Origin: Impatiens glandulifera
Taxonomy: Eukaryota > Streptophyta > Magnoliopsida > Ericales > Balsaminaceae
DNA: 64,000 bases
Assembly (NCBI RefSeq): GCF_907164915.1
Contig: NC_061867.1
Location: 53,776,271 to 53,840,270 of the forward strand
Direction: 5' to 3'
The stretch's first letter is position 1. Every line of letters begins with the position of its first letter. Of this stretch, positions 11,291 through 24,533 are shown one piece after another. The translations under genes and the position numbers were made by a program. Below the pieces are notes generated by a model that was given only the letters and a program-made list of their open reading frames with translations, did not search any database and had not been told where the DNA came from.

Positions 11291-14200
11291 CTATAACAAA
11301 TAAGACCTACGGCGATGCTTAAAAAGACCTCTGCCAACCCTTATAAGCGTCGCTAAAAATATCACCGACCCTTATTTATGTGTCGTCATAAGCAGACTCG
11401 GCGCAAGTTATAACAACGCTTATTTAAAGGTCGGTAATATTAATTTAAGCGTTGCTAAAAGTCCTTTTACTTTTTAACAAATTTGTTTTCTTCTTTAGTT
11501 TTATTTAATTCTTTTTAATAATTTTTTTCTAAATTATATATATTTTTTTTCTTCAAATTAAATAAACATTAAAGATAACGTTTAGTCATTTCTTCATTAT
11601 TGACATTTAAAATTATAATAAAAAGATAAATTCTCTCAATAATATTATTTCACAAAATCATATTATAGTCAAATAAAAAACATTAATTAAATTATTACAA
11701 ATTTCATAATAATAAATTCTTTCTATCAGAACAATCATAGTAGTCTTCAATGCTTAAAAACTACTAAACCTGTAATGTCTTAAAAATTTCATATTTAAAA
11801 TTTAAAAATCACACATACTTGGATGGATAAAACTTGATAATTATGAAATTTTTCAATAAAGAAATATAGATAAGACTAGAAACAACTATATTTTGTTTTC
11901 TTTTTACCTGCATCACATTTTTTTTATTCAAACAAAATCCGACAGATGAGGAGAAAGTTCTTGTTCAACCTGAATAACAATAATATGAAAAAGAAAGGTA
12001 AGGGAAAGGTTCAAGCAGGATCAAATGCAACAACCAAACAAAATTGATATACATTTGAAGTTAACAAATGAACAAACAAAAATATCTTTATCATTTCAAA
12101 GCACTTCACTAGATCAACTCTTGTTAAACCTTTTCTGATGTTTGCCATGAGATAGAAATTTCATAAAAATAAGAACTAAATTTATTTTCGTAGTAAAGTA
12201 ATAATTGTTCGAGTATGAACCTCAAGCTGAAGCTGGGATTATTATTGTTCCACACCATCAACTTCACTATTGCATCGTGTCCAAGATACTGTATTCATCG
12301 CCTAACCATCCACTACCAAAAACACAAACATAAACAAGAGGAAAAAAATTATTTGAAAGAATAATATTATAAATGAGTGTAGTGATTGTTATGAGAATAC
12401 AACTAGATGTGAATAAATTATTGCAAGAGCACGTGCTTGTTGACGCTCATATGCTTCTATATTTGGCAATGGAAGTGAGTTACTTTCCTGCAGAATCACT
12501 TACTATACTAAGTTATATTGATCATGCATTTTCCTAGCGATGAATAAAACAAGAAGAACAAGTTCTTCTTCTCAAAAGTACCTTAAGTGAAACTTTCATA
12601 GAATAACATTTACCATGTTACCAACACCAATCATAAGAGCAACTTTAACAAATCTTACATTCTGTTTAGAGAAGTGTTAATACAATTTAGAGTTCATAAT
12701 GAAGGGAAACATTAGAAAATTTACCTCATCTACAACAGCATAGACAAACATATCTATCTTGACAATCTCATAGAAACCAACCATCAGAATCTACTAAAAG
12801 AAGACAGACATTGATAAAGATATTACCCTTATTAATTGTAAAAATATTGTAGGAGTATTCCTTTATATCAAATGTAGTGGAGAGTGAAAAAAACAAATAA
12901 TCTATTACGCTACCACATTTTTTAGCTACATGGGATCATTTCATAATAGGCAAACGCTGACTATATTACATATTAAACTTCATTATTTTATTATGATGCC
13001 CTTTGATTTTATTTAGATCCTAAAAATTAAATATTATTGTTTGAAACGAAAACTGCATAAAATAAAAAACTTGTAATATTATTATTACTGGTAATTTATA
13101 AGTAATAGTTATGAGCCTAGCTAACCGAAAATACTTTCAAATATGCATGACTAAAATCATATTTTAAAAATAATAGTGTACTTATAAAGTTATATATATC
13201 TGAGAGATTATTGGAGATGTGAAAGATGAGGCATCAAAATGATCAACACATGAAAAATTAAGTGGAGTGTGATATATAAAACTTACGAATTTCACTGGAA
13301 AAAAGTGGACTTGTCCCTTGGGTTTCGTCTGCGCCTCCTAATAGTAGACTAGGATTGAAAATTTTGGCCAACAAAGCTAAAAAATGACAAATGATCAATA
13401 CTTGTCACAAAATATAAACAAATCAAAAATAGAATAATCAATTAATAATGTTGTTGTTTCTTTAACTCTTTCATAAACAGAAATTAAAATTCAGTTAAAG
13501 GCAAATGATATCATTATAAAAAACCAGATAACTATATATGATTGATCACAATCTATCACAATTTTTTTCTTATAAGTCCTAATATGAAGGTGCTATCTAT
13601 ATGTAATTAATGTAGTACTACATAGATCCTGGGAATGGATACATTATTAGGTCATAATAGGATGAACTATGTATATTGGGATCTAGAGACATTCGTAAAT
13701 GTTCTATCAAATCAAATAAGAGGGATGGACTGGAATGACTAAAAGGAGAGATAGTTCCTACCCATAAAACTGAAAATTAAATTGAAGTTCTTGTTTTTGT
13801 TCATAAATGATGATACATGTGACAAATTATTAATACAACAAAACAGAATATCAATTAATAATGTTGCTATTTCTATAACTCACTTCCATAAATAGAAATT
13901 AAAATCCAGTTAAATGATATCATTAGAAAAACCAGATAACTATATATGATTGATCACAATCTATCACAATTTTTTTCTTATTAGTCCTAATATGAAGGTG
14001 TTATCTATATGTAATTACTACAGTACTATATAGATCCTGGAAATGGATACATTATTAGTTCACCTTAGTTCATAAAAGGGTGAACTATGTATCTTGAGAT
14101 CTAGAGACATTCGCAAATGTTCTATCAAACCAAATAAGAGGGATGAACTAGAATAGCTAAAATGAGAGATAATTCCTACCCATAAAGTTGAAAATCAAAT

Positions 14201-15848
14201 TGAAGTTCCTGTTCATAAATAATGATATCTGTGACAAATTATTAATACAACAAAATAAAATATCAATTAATAATGTTGTTGTTTCTCTAAATCACTTCCA
14301 TAAATAGAAATTAAAATCCAGTTAAATGATATCATTAGGAAAAACCAAATAACAATATATGATTGATCAAAATCTATATATGATTGATCAAAATCTATCA
14401 CAAATTATGTCTTATCAGTCCTAATATGAAGGTGTTATCTATATGTAAGTAGTACTACATAGATCTTGGGAATGGATACGTTATTAGGTGATAAAATGAT
14501 GAACTATGTATCTTGGGATCTAAAGACATTCCCAAATGTTCTATCAAACCAAATAAGAGGGATGAACTGGAATGGCTAAAAGGAGAGATAGTTTCTACCA
14601 ATAAAGCTGAAAATCAAATTGAATAAATTAAATTGAAGTTCTTATTAAAGTTCATAAATGATGAGTACCTGTGACAAATTATTAATACAACAAAAACAGA
14701 ATATCAATTCATCATGCTGCTATTTCTCTAACTCATGAAACATAAATTAAATCCAGTTAAAGACAAAAGGTAGAATAATCAATTTATTTCTTTAACTCAC
14801 CTCCGTAAACAAAAACAAAAATCCAGTTAAAGTGTTATCTATATGTAATTAGAGTATTACTACACATATAATGAGAGTGCATATATTTTTAGGTCAAAAA
14901 AGGATGACTATGTTTCTGAGATCTGGAAGACGAAGAGGAGGAAGGGTTTGAAGATACCTGAGACTTCTCAAATCTAAAGTAGGTCATCTAAGAGCTATCG
15001 AGATTAGCTCCTTTCGAACAACATCTGTTGATTACAATAACCTTCTCTAAGTTGAGGTAGACCACGATGTTCATGTTGCCTTCTCAAATTCTTCACGTTT
15101 CTCTAACAATAAACGATTTCTCAAACTATGTTGAACCTCTGGTTACAGTTTCTCTCTCTAGTTTCTTTCTAATTTTTGCTCTGTAAACACATTGAGGTTA
15201 CATTGATGTTACTGTTATTATTTGGCTAGGAGGACTTACAAAGAAAAAAAATAGGTCAAGATTTACAAAGAAAAAATAAGTCTTCTTTAATTTTAGTTTG
15301 AGGAAGTAAAAAAATGATAGTAGACTTTTTAAGTCTAAACTGAGGTGGACCGTTTAATCATATAAAAATTAAAACAAAGGCAAGAAAAAAAAAACTCACC
15401 TAATAATAGATAACTAACCATAAATAAAATGAAGGTCTTGTTTTATTTTTAACCTACAAATTATAAATAAAATACTTAATAGCTAATTTATTATATTATT
15501 TATTACTTTTATTTATTTTATTTCATCTAGTTTTAATTTTATTTAATTATTTTGATATTATATGTAATAAATTTATATTTAATTCACTCTAAATATAAAT
15601 AAATTTGAGTTTTAAGATCAAAATAGTATATAATTTAATTTAATGATTTCGACTATATTGTAAAAAAGAAAATTAAAATTTAAAAAAGTAAAAATAAAAC
15701 ATACAAAAATATTAAAATGTAATATTTATTATTTATAAGAATTTTTTAAAATATAAATAAAATTAAATTTATAAAGGTTATCATAAATAATAAAAAGGTT
15801 GGCAAAACTTTTATTTTCTGGACTTTTGCCAGGCCAGTTATTTTCTAC
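11291..15848. mobile_element. 4.5-kb insertion with CACTA-like left end
   Basis: The insertion is delimited by comparison with the uninterrupted paralogue at 7690: the flank ...GTTTTCT stops at 11290 and resumes after ...GTTATTTTCT at about 15848. The left end begins CACTATAACAAATAAGACC and has short GC-rich subterminal repeats (GCGTCGCTAAAA, GGTCGGTAATA, GCGTTGCTAAAA), as in En/Spm-type elements. The right end (TTGGCAAAAC, then TTTTGCCAGGCC) is not a good inverted copy of the left end, so it is degraded or differs. No transposase ORF was recognised. A stretch at 14930-15190 looks like a spliced leader exon on the minus strand (AG|GTATCT donor) without coding content. Confidence 0.5.
13430..14870. 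repeat. Tandem repeat of about 410-bp units inside the insertion
   Basis: The sequence ATATATGATTGATCA, TCCTAATATGAAGGTG, TAGATCCTGGGAATGGATAC, ATCTAGAGACATTC and GAAATTAAAATCCAGTTAAA recurs in order three times (starts near 13490, 13901 and 14307), followed by one or two shortened copies to 14870. Copies differ by scattered substitutions and indels. Confidence 0.8.
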
Positions 15849-16053
15849 ACATTGTACGTTTTTAAACCTCGTAAAGAACATATTTAGAACACTTTGGTTA
15901 ATCTAGACACACCCCATTCAAATAACAAAATCTGCACAGCCAGTTTTCAAAGAAATTTTGAAATTCATTTTTCATTTTCAATCTATTTCATGAAATTTAA
16001 ATTTAGCTTTATTATTGAATCTTTCACAAAATATGAAGTTTTATTATTAATGG

Positions 16054-19000
16054 ATCGAAAGACAGACAAACCACCCGGGTGATCATTTGCTAATACATAG
16101 ACAGTAAGGATGATTAAAGAGGCAACTTGAACTCAAATACTGACTTTTAAGATATTGAATGCATGTCACCGTGCATTTGTTCGCGGTGCAGTCTAGAGCT
16201 GGGCATCGTGCATAAACGTTCGTATTCAATTCGGACAAGTCGTGTTGGACTCTTAATCGTGTCGTGTTGTGTCGTGTCTCAATCTTATGTGTGTCGTATC
16301 GTGTCTTGACCACTCAAAATATTATGATTCACGAACTCTTTCGTGTCGTGTTATTCGTGTTAACGAGTTTATTCGTGTCGTATTAACTCGTATTTAAATT
16401 CGTGTTTCGTGTTATTCCGACTAAATTTTGTCATTGTGTCAACACAATCTGTCTTGACACACTCATACTATTTGTTTATTTATATATATTATATTGTTAG
16501 TAAAAATTATAAAATATGATTATTAATTTATTTTAATTTAGAAAATTTAAATTAATTTATATATTAAATTTATTTTAAAAAATATTTAATATGTAATATG
16601 TGTAGATATAAACTTTAACATATAATTTCATAAATAATAATTTGAATTTATAAATAATAATTTGAATGTCAATTATTTAAAATGTGTTTTAAAACATACA
16701 AATAATTATTTAAATAAAATTAGTTAAATTGGTTGTTCTAAAGTTAATAATTTATTTTAAAAAATAATATATTAAGTTAATTAAATATGATAAATGTGAA
16801 ATTTTATAATTTTAAAATAGTAGATAAGAATTTATAGTATGTGATATTTAATTATTATTTAAAATATAATTAAGTATGTTACTTAATTTATACTTATTAT
16901 ATATCGAAAGACAGACAAATCACCCGGGTGATCATTTGCTAATACATAGACAGTAAGGATGATTAAAGAGGCAACTTGAACTCAAATACTGACTTTTAAG
17001 ATATTGAATGCACGTCACCGTGCATTTGTTCGCGGTGCAGTCTAGAGCTGGGCATCGTGCATAAACGTTCGTATTTGATTCGGACAAGTCGTGTTAGACT
17101 CTTAATCGTGTCGTGTTGTGTCGTGTCTCAATCTTATGTGTGTCGTATCGTGTCTTGACCACTCAAAATATTATGATTCACGGACTCTTTCGTGTCGTGT
17201 TATTCGTGTTAACGAGTTTATTCGTGTCGTACTAACTCGTATTTAAATTCGTGTTTCGTATTATTCCGACTAAATTTTGTCATTGTGTCAACACAATCTG
17301 TCTTGACACACTCATACTATTTATTTATTTATATATATTATATTGTTAGTAAAAATTATAAAATATGATTATTAATTTATTTTAATTTAGAAATTTTAAA
17401 TTAATTTATGTATTAAATTTATTTTAAAAAATATTTAATATGTAATATGTGTAGATATAAACTTTAACATATAATTTCATAAATTATATTTTGAATTTAT
17501 AAATAATAATTTGAATGTCAATTATTTAAAATGTGTTTTAAAACATACAAATAATTATTTAAATAAAATTAGTTAAATTGGTTGTTCTAAAGTTAATAAT
17601 TTATTTTAAAAAATAATATATTAAGTTAATTAAATATGATAAATGTGAAATTTTATAATTTTAAAATAGTAGATAAGAATTTATAGTATGTGATATTTAA
17701 TTATTATTTAAAATATAATTAAGTATGTTACTTAATTTATACTTATTATATATCGAAAGACAGATAAACCACCCGGGTGATCATTTGCTAATACATAGAC
17801 AGTAAGGATGATTAAAGAGGCAACTTGAACTCAAATACTGACTTTTAAGATATTGAATGCACGTCACCGTGCATTTGTTCGCGGTGCAGTCTAGAGCTGG
17901 GCATCGTGCATAAACGTTCGTATTCGATTCGGACAAGTCGTGTTAGACTCTTAATCGTGTCGTGTTGTGTCGTGTCTCAATCTTATGTGTGTCGTGTCGT
18001 GTCTTGACCACTCAAAATATTATGATTCACGGACTCTTTCGTGTCGTGTTATTCGTGTTAACGAGTTTATTCGTGTCGTACTAACTCGTATTTAAATTCG
18101 TGTTTCGTGTTATTCCGACTAAATTTTGTCATTGTGTCAACACAATCTGTCTTGACACACTTATACTATTTATTTATTTATATATATTATATTGTTAGTA
18201 AAAATTATAAAATATGATTATTAATTTATTTTAATTTAGAAATTTTAAATTAATTTATGTATTAAATTTATTTTAAAAAATATTTAATATGTAATATGTG
18301 TAGATATAAACTTTAACATATAATTTCATAAATAATAATTTGAATTTATAAATAATAATTTGAATGTCAATTATTTAAAATGTGTTTTAAAACATACAAA
18401 TAATTATTTAAATAAAATTAGTTAAATTGGTTGTTCTAAAGTTAATAATTTATTTTAAAAAATAATATATTAAGTTAATTAAATATGATAAATGTGAAAT
18501 TTTATAATTTTAAAATAGTAGATAAGAATTTATAGTATGTGATATTTAATTATTATTTAAAATATAATTAAGTATGTTACTTAATTTATACTTATTATAT
18601 ATCGAAATTATTATATATCGAAAGACAGACAAACCACCCGGGTGATCATTTGCTAATATATAGACAGTAAGGATGATTAAAGAGGCAACTTGAACTCAAA
18701 TACTGACTTTTAAGATATTGAATGCACGTCACCGTGCATTTGTTCGCGGTGGTGCAGTCTAGAGCTGGGCATCGTGCATAAACGTTCGTATTCGATTCGG
18801 ACAAGTCGTGTTAGACTCTTAATCGTGTCGTGTTGTGTCGTGTCTCAATCTTATGTGTGTCGTATCGTGTCTTGACCACTCAAAATATTATGATTCACGG
18901 ACTCTTTCGTGTCGTGTTATTCGTGTTGACGAGTTTATTCGTGTCGTACTAACTCGTATTTAAATTCGTGTTTCGTGTTATTCCGACTAAATTTTGTCAT

Positions 19001-19400
19001 TGTGTCAACACAATCTGTCTTGACACACTCATACTATTTATTTATTTATATATATTATATTGTTAGTAAAAATTATAAAATATGATTATTAATTTATTTT
19101 AATTTAAAAATTTTAAATTAATTTATGTATTAAATTTATTTTAAAAAATATTTAATATGTAATATGTGTAGATATAAACTTTAACATATAATTTCATAAA
19201 CAATAAATTGAATGTCAATTATTTAAAATGTGTTTTAAAACATACAAATAATTATTTAAATAAAATTAGTTTTAAAAAAACAATAATATATTAAGTTAAT
19301 TAAATATGATAAATGTGAAATTTTATAATTTTAAAATAGTAGATAAGAATTTATACTTAATTATTTAATTAAGTATGTGATATTTATTATTATATATAAT
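16054..19400. repeat. Four tandem units of about 849 bp: CRP 3' end plus hAT left end
   Basis: Units begin ATCGAAAGACAGA at 16054, 16903, 17752 and 18617 (spacing 849, 849 and 865; the third unit carries a 16-bp duplication at its end). Each unit holds the last codons and 3' flank of CRP-B (about 140 bp) followed by about 700 bp of the left end of the hAT element, including the terminus TAGAGCTGGGCAT and the CGTGTCG-rich subterminal zone. Units are nearly identical over the first three; the fourth has a 3-bp insertion (GGTGGTGCAGTC) and then diverges after about 19200. Confidence 0.93.
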
Positions 19401-20239
19401 TAAAAGTAGTGAATTATTTTTTAAAAAATATAATTTTTTTTAAAATTTTTTATTATCTTTAAAAAATTTATAGTGATTTAAGATTTTTTTTAAATGATTT
19501 AGTGATATATATATATGTAATTAATTATTATTGAAGAAGTAGTGAATACTTTTTTTTAGGAAAAGAATTGATATATTATTAATTTTTATTTAATATAATT
19601 AAAAGTAGTTTTAAGATTGGTTAGATTAAAATATATTTTTATACATATTCACAATATTATTTAGTTGAATTAATATTAATTTGATAAATTAGATTTTAAT
19701 TTAATTAATAAAATTAATTTAATTTTTTTTCATTTATAAATTCTTTTGTTGATTAAAGTTTCTTATTAATTTTTAGAATTTTGGAGTAATTTAAAATTTT
19801 TTAAAACGAATAAATTAAATATTTACTGTGAGACTTGGAGTAGTGCATACTTTTTTTTAGGAGAAAATATTGGAATTGATATATTATTATTTTTTATTTT
19901 ATATAATTAAAAATAGTTTGAAATTTTTTAATAGTTAATTTTTATTGGAACTTTTTTTTAATTAATATTAATTTTATAAATTATATTTTTATTTAATTAA
20001 AAAAATTATTTTAATCTCGTTAGTTTATAAATAAGACATTTATTTAATTTATAAAATTTATATTTAATTTTTTTATTTTATTCATAATATTTATAAATAG
20101 AATTGAATTTTATTTTATAAGAATAAATATTATTTATAATTTTATTTATTTATTAAGTTTAAATATGTTAAAGTTATTTAATATATTAAACACGAATAAA
20201 ATGTAGAATGATGATGTGATTAAATTAATTTACGAGGAG

Positions 20240-20330
20240 AAAAATACCACACAATTTTTACACACAATTTTTACGTGGAAACCTCTTTAAATAAAAGGAA
20301 AAACCACGGAACTTTTGTCCAATCAACTTC
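20240..20330. other. Short LTR-like motif block
   Basis: TTTTACGTGGAAACCTC and GGAAAAACCACGGAA resemble the ACGTGGAAAACCC / GAAAAACCACGGGC block in the LTRs of the Copia element at 58.2-62.9 kb. It may be a relic of a related LTR inside the hAT element; the match is short. Confidence 0.3.
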
Positions 20331-20429
20331 ACTATTATTTTAATATTAACATAGAAAAATTAAAATATAAATAGATATAACTATAACTATAACAAAGAAA
20401 AACATATAAACATAACAAAAATTCCCTCT

Positions 20430-22500
20430 AATTATCTTCGTCCGAATTTTCTGAATCATCTTCGATAATAATTTGTTCTGGTTTATAACATCATTGATGT
20501 TGTTCACGAATTTCCGCATCAAACCAATCTTTTAATTTAACACACATCTTAATATTTTTGAAAGTTAATGATAATCTTTTTGGACTAAGAAGTCTATTTG
20601 ATGATGAAAATGTTTGTTCTGAAGGAACAGTAGAGACTGGAGGTGTTAATATATCTCGTGCTATTAATTGTAAAATAGGGAGAGCTTGATTTTTATCACT
20701 CCACCATTCTAAAATATTGAAAATTGAAATTAGTATTCATAGAAGGATCAATTTGAAACATATTTTTATAAATGTCAATTTCATCAAATCTTTCCGAAGA
20801 CGAATCAACTGAACTTGAACTACAATATATGAAGAAGAAGACAAAAATATTTCAAAAAGATTTTGGGATGAAGTTAAATCTAAATTTTGATTTTGACTAT
20901 TTTGGGTTGATGGACTAGTTCTAGATAAATTTTGTTTTTTATATTTTATATATAATTTATTTATAGTTTCGTTTAAATCATTTTTTTTTATTTTGTGAAC
21001 AAATTATTGTATTTAAATATTTTTTATAATTATCATAGTTAATTAAAATTTGACTATTAGAAACTACTTCACATATATAATTATAATGTGTATCTAAGCA
21101 TGTCATTACATTACTTTAGACATTTTTAATCTAGGATCAAAAGAAGTGGCTATACAAAATAATAAGGGTCAAAATAATAAGGGTATATCGACCCAATATT
21201 TTATAAATTTTAATTCCATTTTTGAAATAAAATTAGAAAAATTAGGATCATTTTTAAATTTTTTGAAATGCATTTCCATTCCAAATGCAAGGTGAATTGT
21301 AGGTTCATAAATAGCCGATAAACTGTTAGTTATATCATAAAAATATTTTAAAAACTCACATAATTTTTCAGCCTTGTCAAACTCTTCATCTTCTATTACA
21401 TATTCTTCAGTTGTATAATGATTAATAAATTCTATTAGGGGTGATCTAAGTATAATTGATTTTTATAACATTAGATAATTAAGATCATTTGGAATTTTTA
21501 AATTTGCATTTAAACATAATTCTTTAAATTTAACATAGTGGTGGAATGACGTAGATCATAAACAGCTTCTTTAATTTTATGTATAATATCCTTAAATAAA
21601 AATAATATTAATCCATCTTTTATAATAAGGTTAATTATATGACACATGTATGAAATAATTCTCCATTTAAAATCGGATCTAATTTTCTTTTTAGCCTAAC
21701 AATTACATTATTATTATTACTTGCATTATCAAAACTTATTGAAATTAATCGTATGTTTTATATTAAATAATTGAAAATAAATAATTCTTTTACAAATTCT
21801 CCAATCTTTATCTATAAAATGAAAATAAGATCACCATGTCCATAATCCCAAATGTCACTAGTTATTGAAAAATTAATATCTTTATTATTTAAAATAAAAT
21901 TTATTAATTTTAAATTTTCTTTATCATAAAGAATTTTAATTGTACGTTGTATACTTTAACGTGAAATTTTATCATATCTTGGTTAAAGACATTTTTTTAT
22001 AGCTCTAGTAAAATTTAAGGATTCTAACATAGAAAAAGGATATCCATCAACTATTATAAGTTTTACATAGAAAAAGGATATTCATCCATTATTATAAGTT
22101 TTGTGCACTCTAGTTTAGTAGGATCATATTTAAATAATTTTTTTGATTGTATTTAATAATTCAGTTTGATTTATATTTATACCATGAAATTTTGTTATAT
22201 GTTTAATTACTGTTACTGTTCCAGCTGTTCCATGACTGTTACTTGAGAATTGTTGTGAATAAAATTGAAATAATTTCATACCTTACTAGTTCTACGTCTT
22301 TTAGAACCAATTATGGGACCCATGGGGGTCAGAGATTTCAATAGGTGAACCTGAACCTACAGAAACTCTAAAAAGTTCGATTAAACATCCTCTCTTAAAA
22401 ACTCTTGTTATTGAAAGATGTGATCTTGAAAACTCGAATTGTTTTTGAAAGATGTGATCAAGAAATGTTACAAAAAAAAATTCAATCTTATTTATAATCA
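20430..22500 (-). pseudogene. Degenerate hAT transposase (RICESLEEPER-like)
   Basis: Minus-strand homology is visible in pieces. Near 22330-22290 GSKRRRTSKV precedes a stop where the BED-type start region has Trp. Near 21400-21200 the text reads LCEFLKYFYDIT and IYEPTIHLAF, then MELKFIKYW, the typical region before the dimerisation domain. Near 20690-20540 it reads ARDILTPPVSTVPSEQTFSS and LLSPKRLSL, the hAT C-terminal domain. Many frameshifts and stops separate these blocks, so the gene is dead. The longest intact piece is 66 codons (22501-22301). Confidence 0.75.
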
Positions 22501-24317
22501 TATTAGGAGAGAGAAAAAAAATAGTTAAATTAAAATTTTGAATAAATTGTATAACGTTAATGAATAAAATAATAAAATTATATCCCGTTATTAATTTGTT
22601 AAGGAATGAATATTAAAAAATATATTTTGAAATAATAAAATTCTATCCGTTATTAATTCTTCATATTGGTAAGTAACGTTAAGAAATATATTTGGCTATT
22701 AATTAGTTAAGGAAAGTTCAAATTTTTATTTTGAAATTATTCATTAATTAAGTGAAGAACCTGTTAGAAAAAGTCTTTAATTGGAAAAAGTCTATTAATT
22801 AAATTTGTTAGGTATATTTTGAAATAATTCAGCTATTAATTAAGTGAGCAAAAATTGTAAAATATTTTGAATAGAGAAAATAATTATTTTAAATCTCATT
22901 ATATAAATATTTAAATATAATATTTATTTATATGATATTATATAGATTTAAAAAAATATATGTTTGGGTAATTAATATTTAATTAATTAAATATGTTAAA
23001 TGTGAAACTTTATTCTTCCTTATTTAAAATTAATATACTTTTTTAAATTATATTTATTAATTTAATACTTTAAAAAAATATTATTATATTATTAAAGTTA
23101 AATTATTATCATATATTTTGTTTGAATATATTAATAATAATTTAAATTATAAAATAATTTAAAATTTTAAAAATAAATATGTATATTAATAAAAGTAATA
23201 TGTGAGAAAATTATTATGAGACTCAAATTTTTATTTATATAATTTATTTAATATTTATATTTTATTTTAATATTTTAGTATATTTTATTTTAATTATATA
23301 TATTACATTTATAAAATTAAATAATTTATAAATTTAATAAAAATGTAAATATATTTAGAGACGTGTCAATTTGATAATATTGATGTAAACGTGGGTAGTT
23401 TAAGTAAGAAAATGGGAGAGAAAGTGAGGGAGTGGGTAGAAATTATAAATATATATTATTATATTATTAAAATTAAATTTATTATCATATATTTATTATT
23501 TAATGTATTAGTAATAATTGCATTTATAAATAGTTAAAAAATTAAAAAATAATTAATTAAAATAATATAGAAAATAGATTTACATTTTTATTCATATAAA
23601 TTATTTATTTTTTATATATTTTTTTAATTTATATTATTTAAGTTAATATTTTATTTTAATTTATATTTTTTAAGTTAATATTTTATTTTAATATTATATT
23701 TTAGTGTGTTTAATTTTAATTTTAATTATAAATATAAATATTATATTTATGAAATTAAATAATTTATTAATTAAATAAAGATGTAATAAGTTTAGAGAAG
23801 GTTAATGTGAGTAGCTTAGGTCATTTGACTAATCGTGATTATGTCGTTTCGTGTGTATACTCGTATTCGTGTCGTGTCTATACTTGTGTCGTGTCTATAC
23901 TCGTGTTGTGTCCGTATCGACTCGTAACCGTGTTTCGATCGTATAAACTCATAATCGTATCGTGACCGTGTCGTCTCGTGCTTGTATCATGTCAACCCAA
24001 GACCCGAGTGAGATAATATCGTGTCGTGTCGTTTCGTACAAATGTCGTGTTGGATCGTGTCGGTTCGTATTTATCCAACCCATTGTCCAGCTCTAGTGCA
24101 GTCTACGATGAAGATGTAAGCACTCGCATCATTAGTATTACCGTCATCGCCAGCTCCAACGATTACGCCCCGGGAATGAATAACATTTTCATCTGCATGC
24201 GCTCGCTGCTGAAGCATAAGTAGAACCGCAACAGCGACGAAAAGAAACTTGAATACCGTCATCTGCATGAATTTTATATGCAAATTGTAGCTAGACATGA
24301 TTTTATTCATTTTGAAC

Positions 24318-24326
24318 TTCTTTTAT
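24318..24326 (-). promoter_or_regulatory. TATA box of CRP-B
   Basis: On the minus strand CTATAAAAG lies just upstream of the first ATG (24310). This is too close for that ATG to have a normal leader and favours the internal ATG near 24265 as start. The same TATAAAAG is kept near 52830 and 55230. Confidence 0.4.
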
Positions 24327-24533
24327 AGCCTAAATTCATTGTCAATACATCATTCATGACATCATCATACTTTAATATATAAAATTAATAATAATAATGT
24401 ATATAAATGTATAAGATGCTAATTACGCACATAATCAGATTCAACACACAATGAATGTATAGATTTTTACTCAATTACTTACACTTTTATAATCCACTTA
24501 AGTTATTCAAGCTAGAAATCAACACCGAAGTAA

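Larger units (their letters stand above)
16194..24095 (-). mobile_element. hAT transposon (7.9 kb) with degenerate transposase, inserted in CRP-B
   Basis: Left end TAGAGCTGGGCAT and right end ATTGTCCAGCTCTA are imperfect inverted repeats flanked by the perfect 8-bp duplication GTGCAGTC (16186-16193 and 24096-24103). Both ends have a dense set of CGTGTCGTG-type subterminal motifs (16200-16460 and 23840-24080), as expected for hAT transposase binding zones. The centre, 20430-22480, holds a decayed transposase on the minus strand. Its size was enlarged by the tandem array at the left. Several partial relatives of this element lie at 47.3, 50.5-52.8 and 55.6-58.2 kb. Confidence 0.9.
16083..24310 (-). 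pseudogene. CRP-B: secreted six-cysteine-type peptide gene split by a 7.9-kb hAT element
   Basis: The 5' part runs from ATG 24310 to 24096: a leader, the hydrophobic segment FKFLFVAVAVLLMLQQ with a likely cleavage after AHA, a Gly/Asp/Asn-rich spacer and YIFIVDCT. The 3' part, 16193-16083, reads TANKCTVTCIQYLKS to CLCISK and stop. The two halves meet exactly at the 8-bp target duplication GTGCAGTC, so the uninterrupted gene would have had all six cysteines. A second in-frame ATG at 24267 or 24264 just before the hydrophobic segment may be the real start. The 3' part was later copied four times in the tandem array. The gene lies 223 bp downstream of subtilase copy 2, same strand. Defensin-like fold is inferred from Cys spacing only. 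Confidence 0.65.

Noticed and set aside
16083..16313. A 76-codon minus-strand ORF as an independent gene
   Set aside because: It is the 3' part of CRP-B read through from the hAT left terminus; the start codon belongs to the transposon.
13430..19400. CRISPR-like direct repeats
   Set aside because: The repeats are long tandem units without unique spacers in a plant nuclear context; they are transposon or host repeats.
22301..22501. A 66-codon minus-strand gene
   Set aside because: It is the N-terminal part of the decayed hAT transposase region with stops immediately after it.
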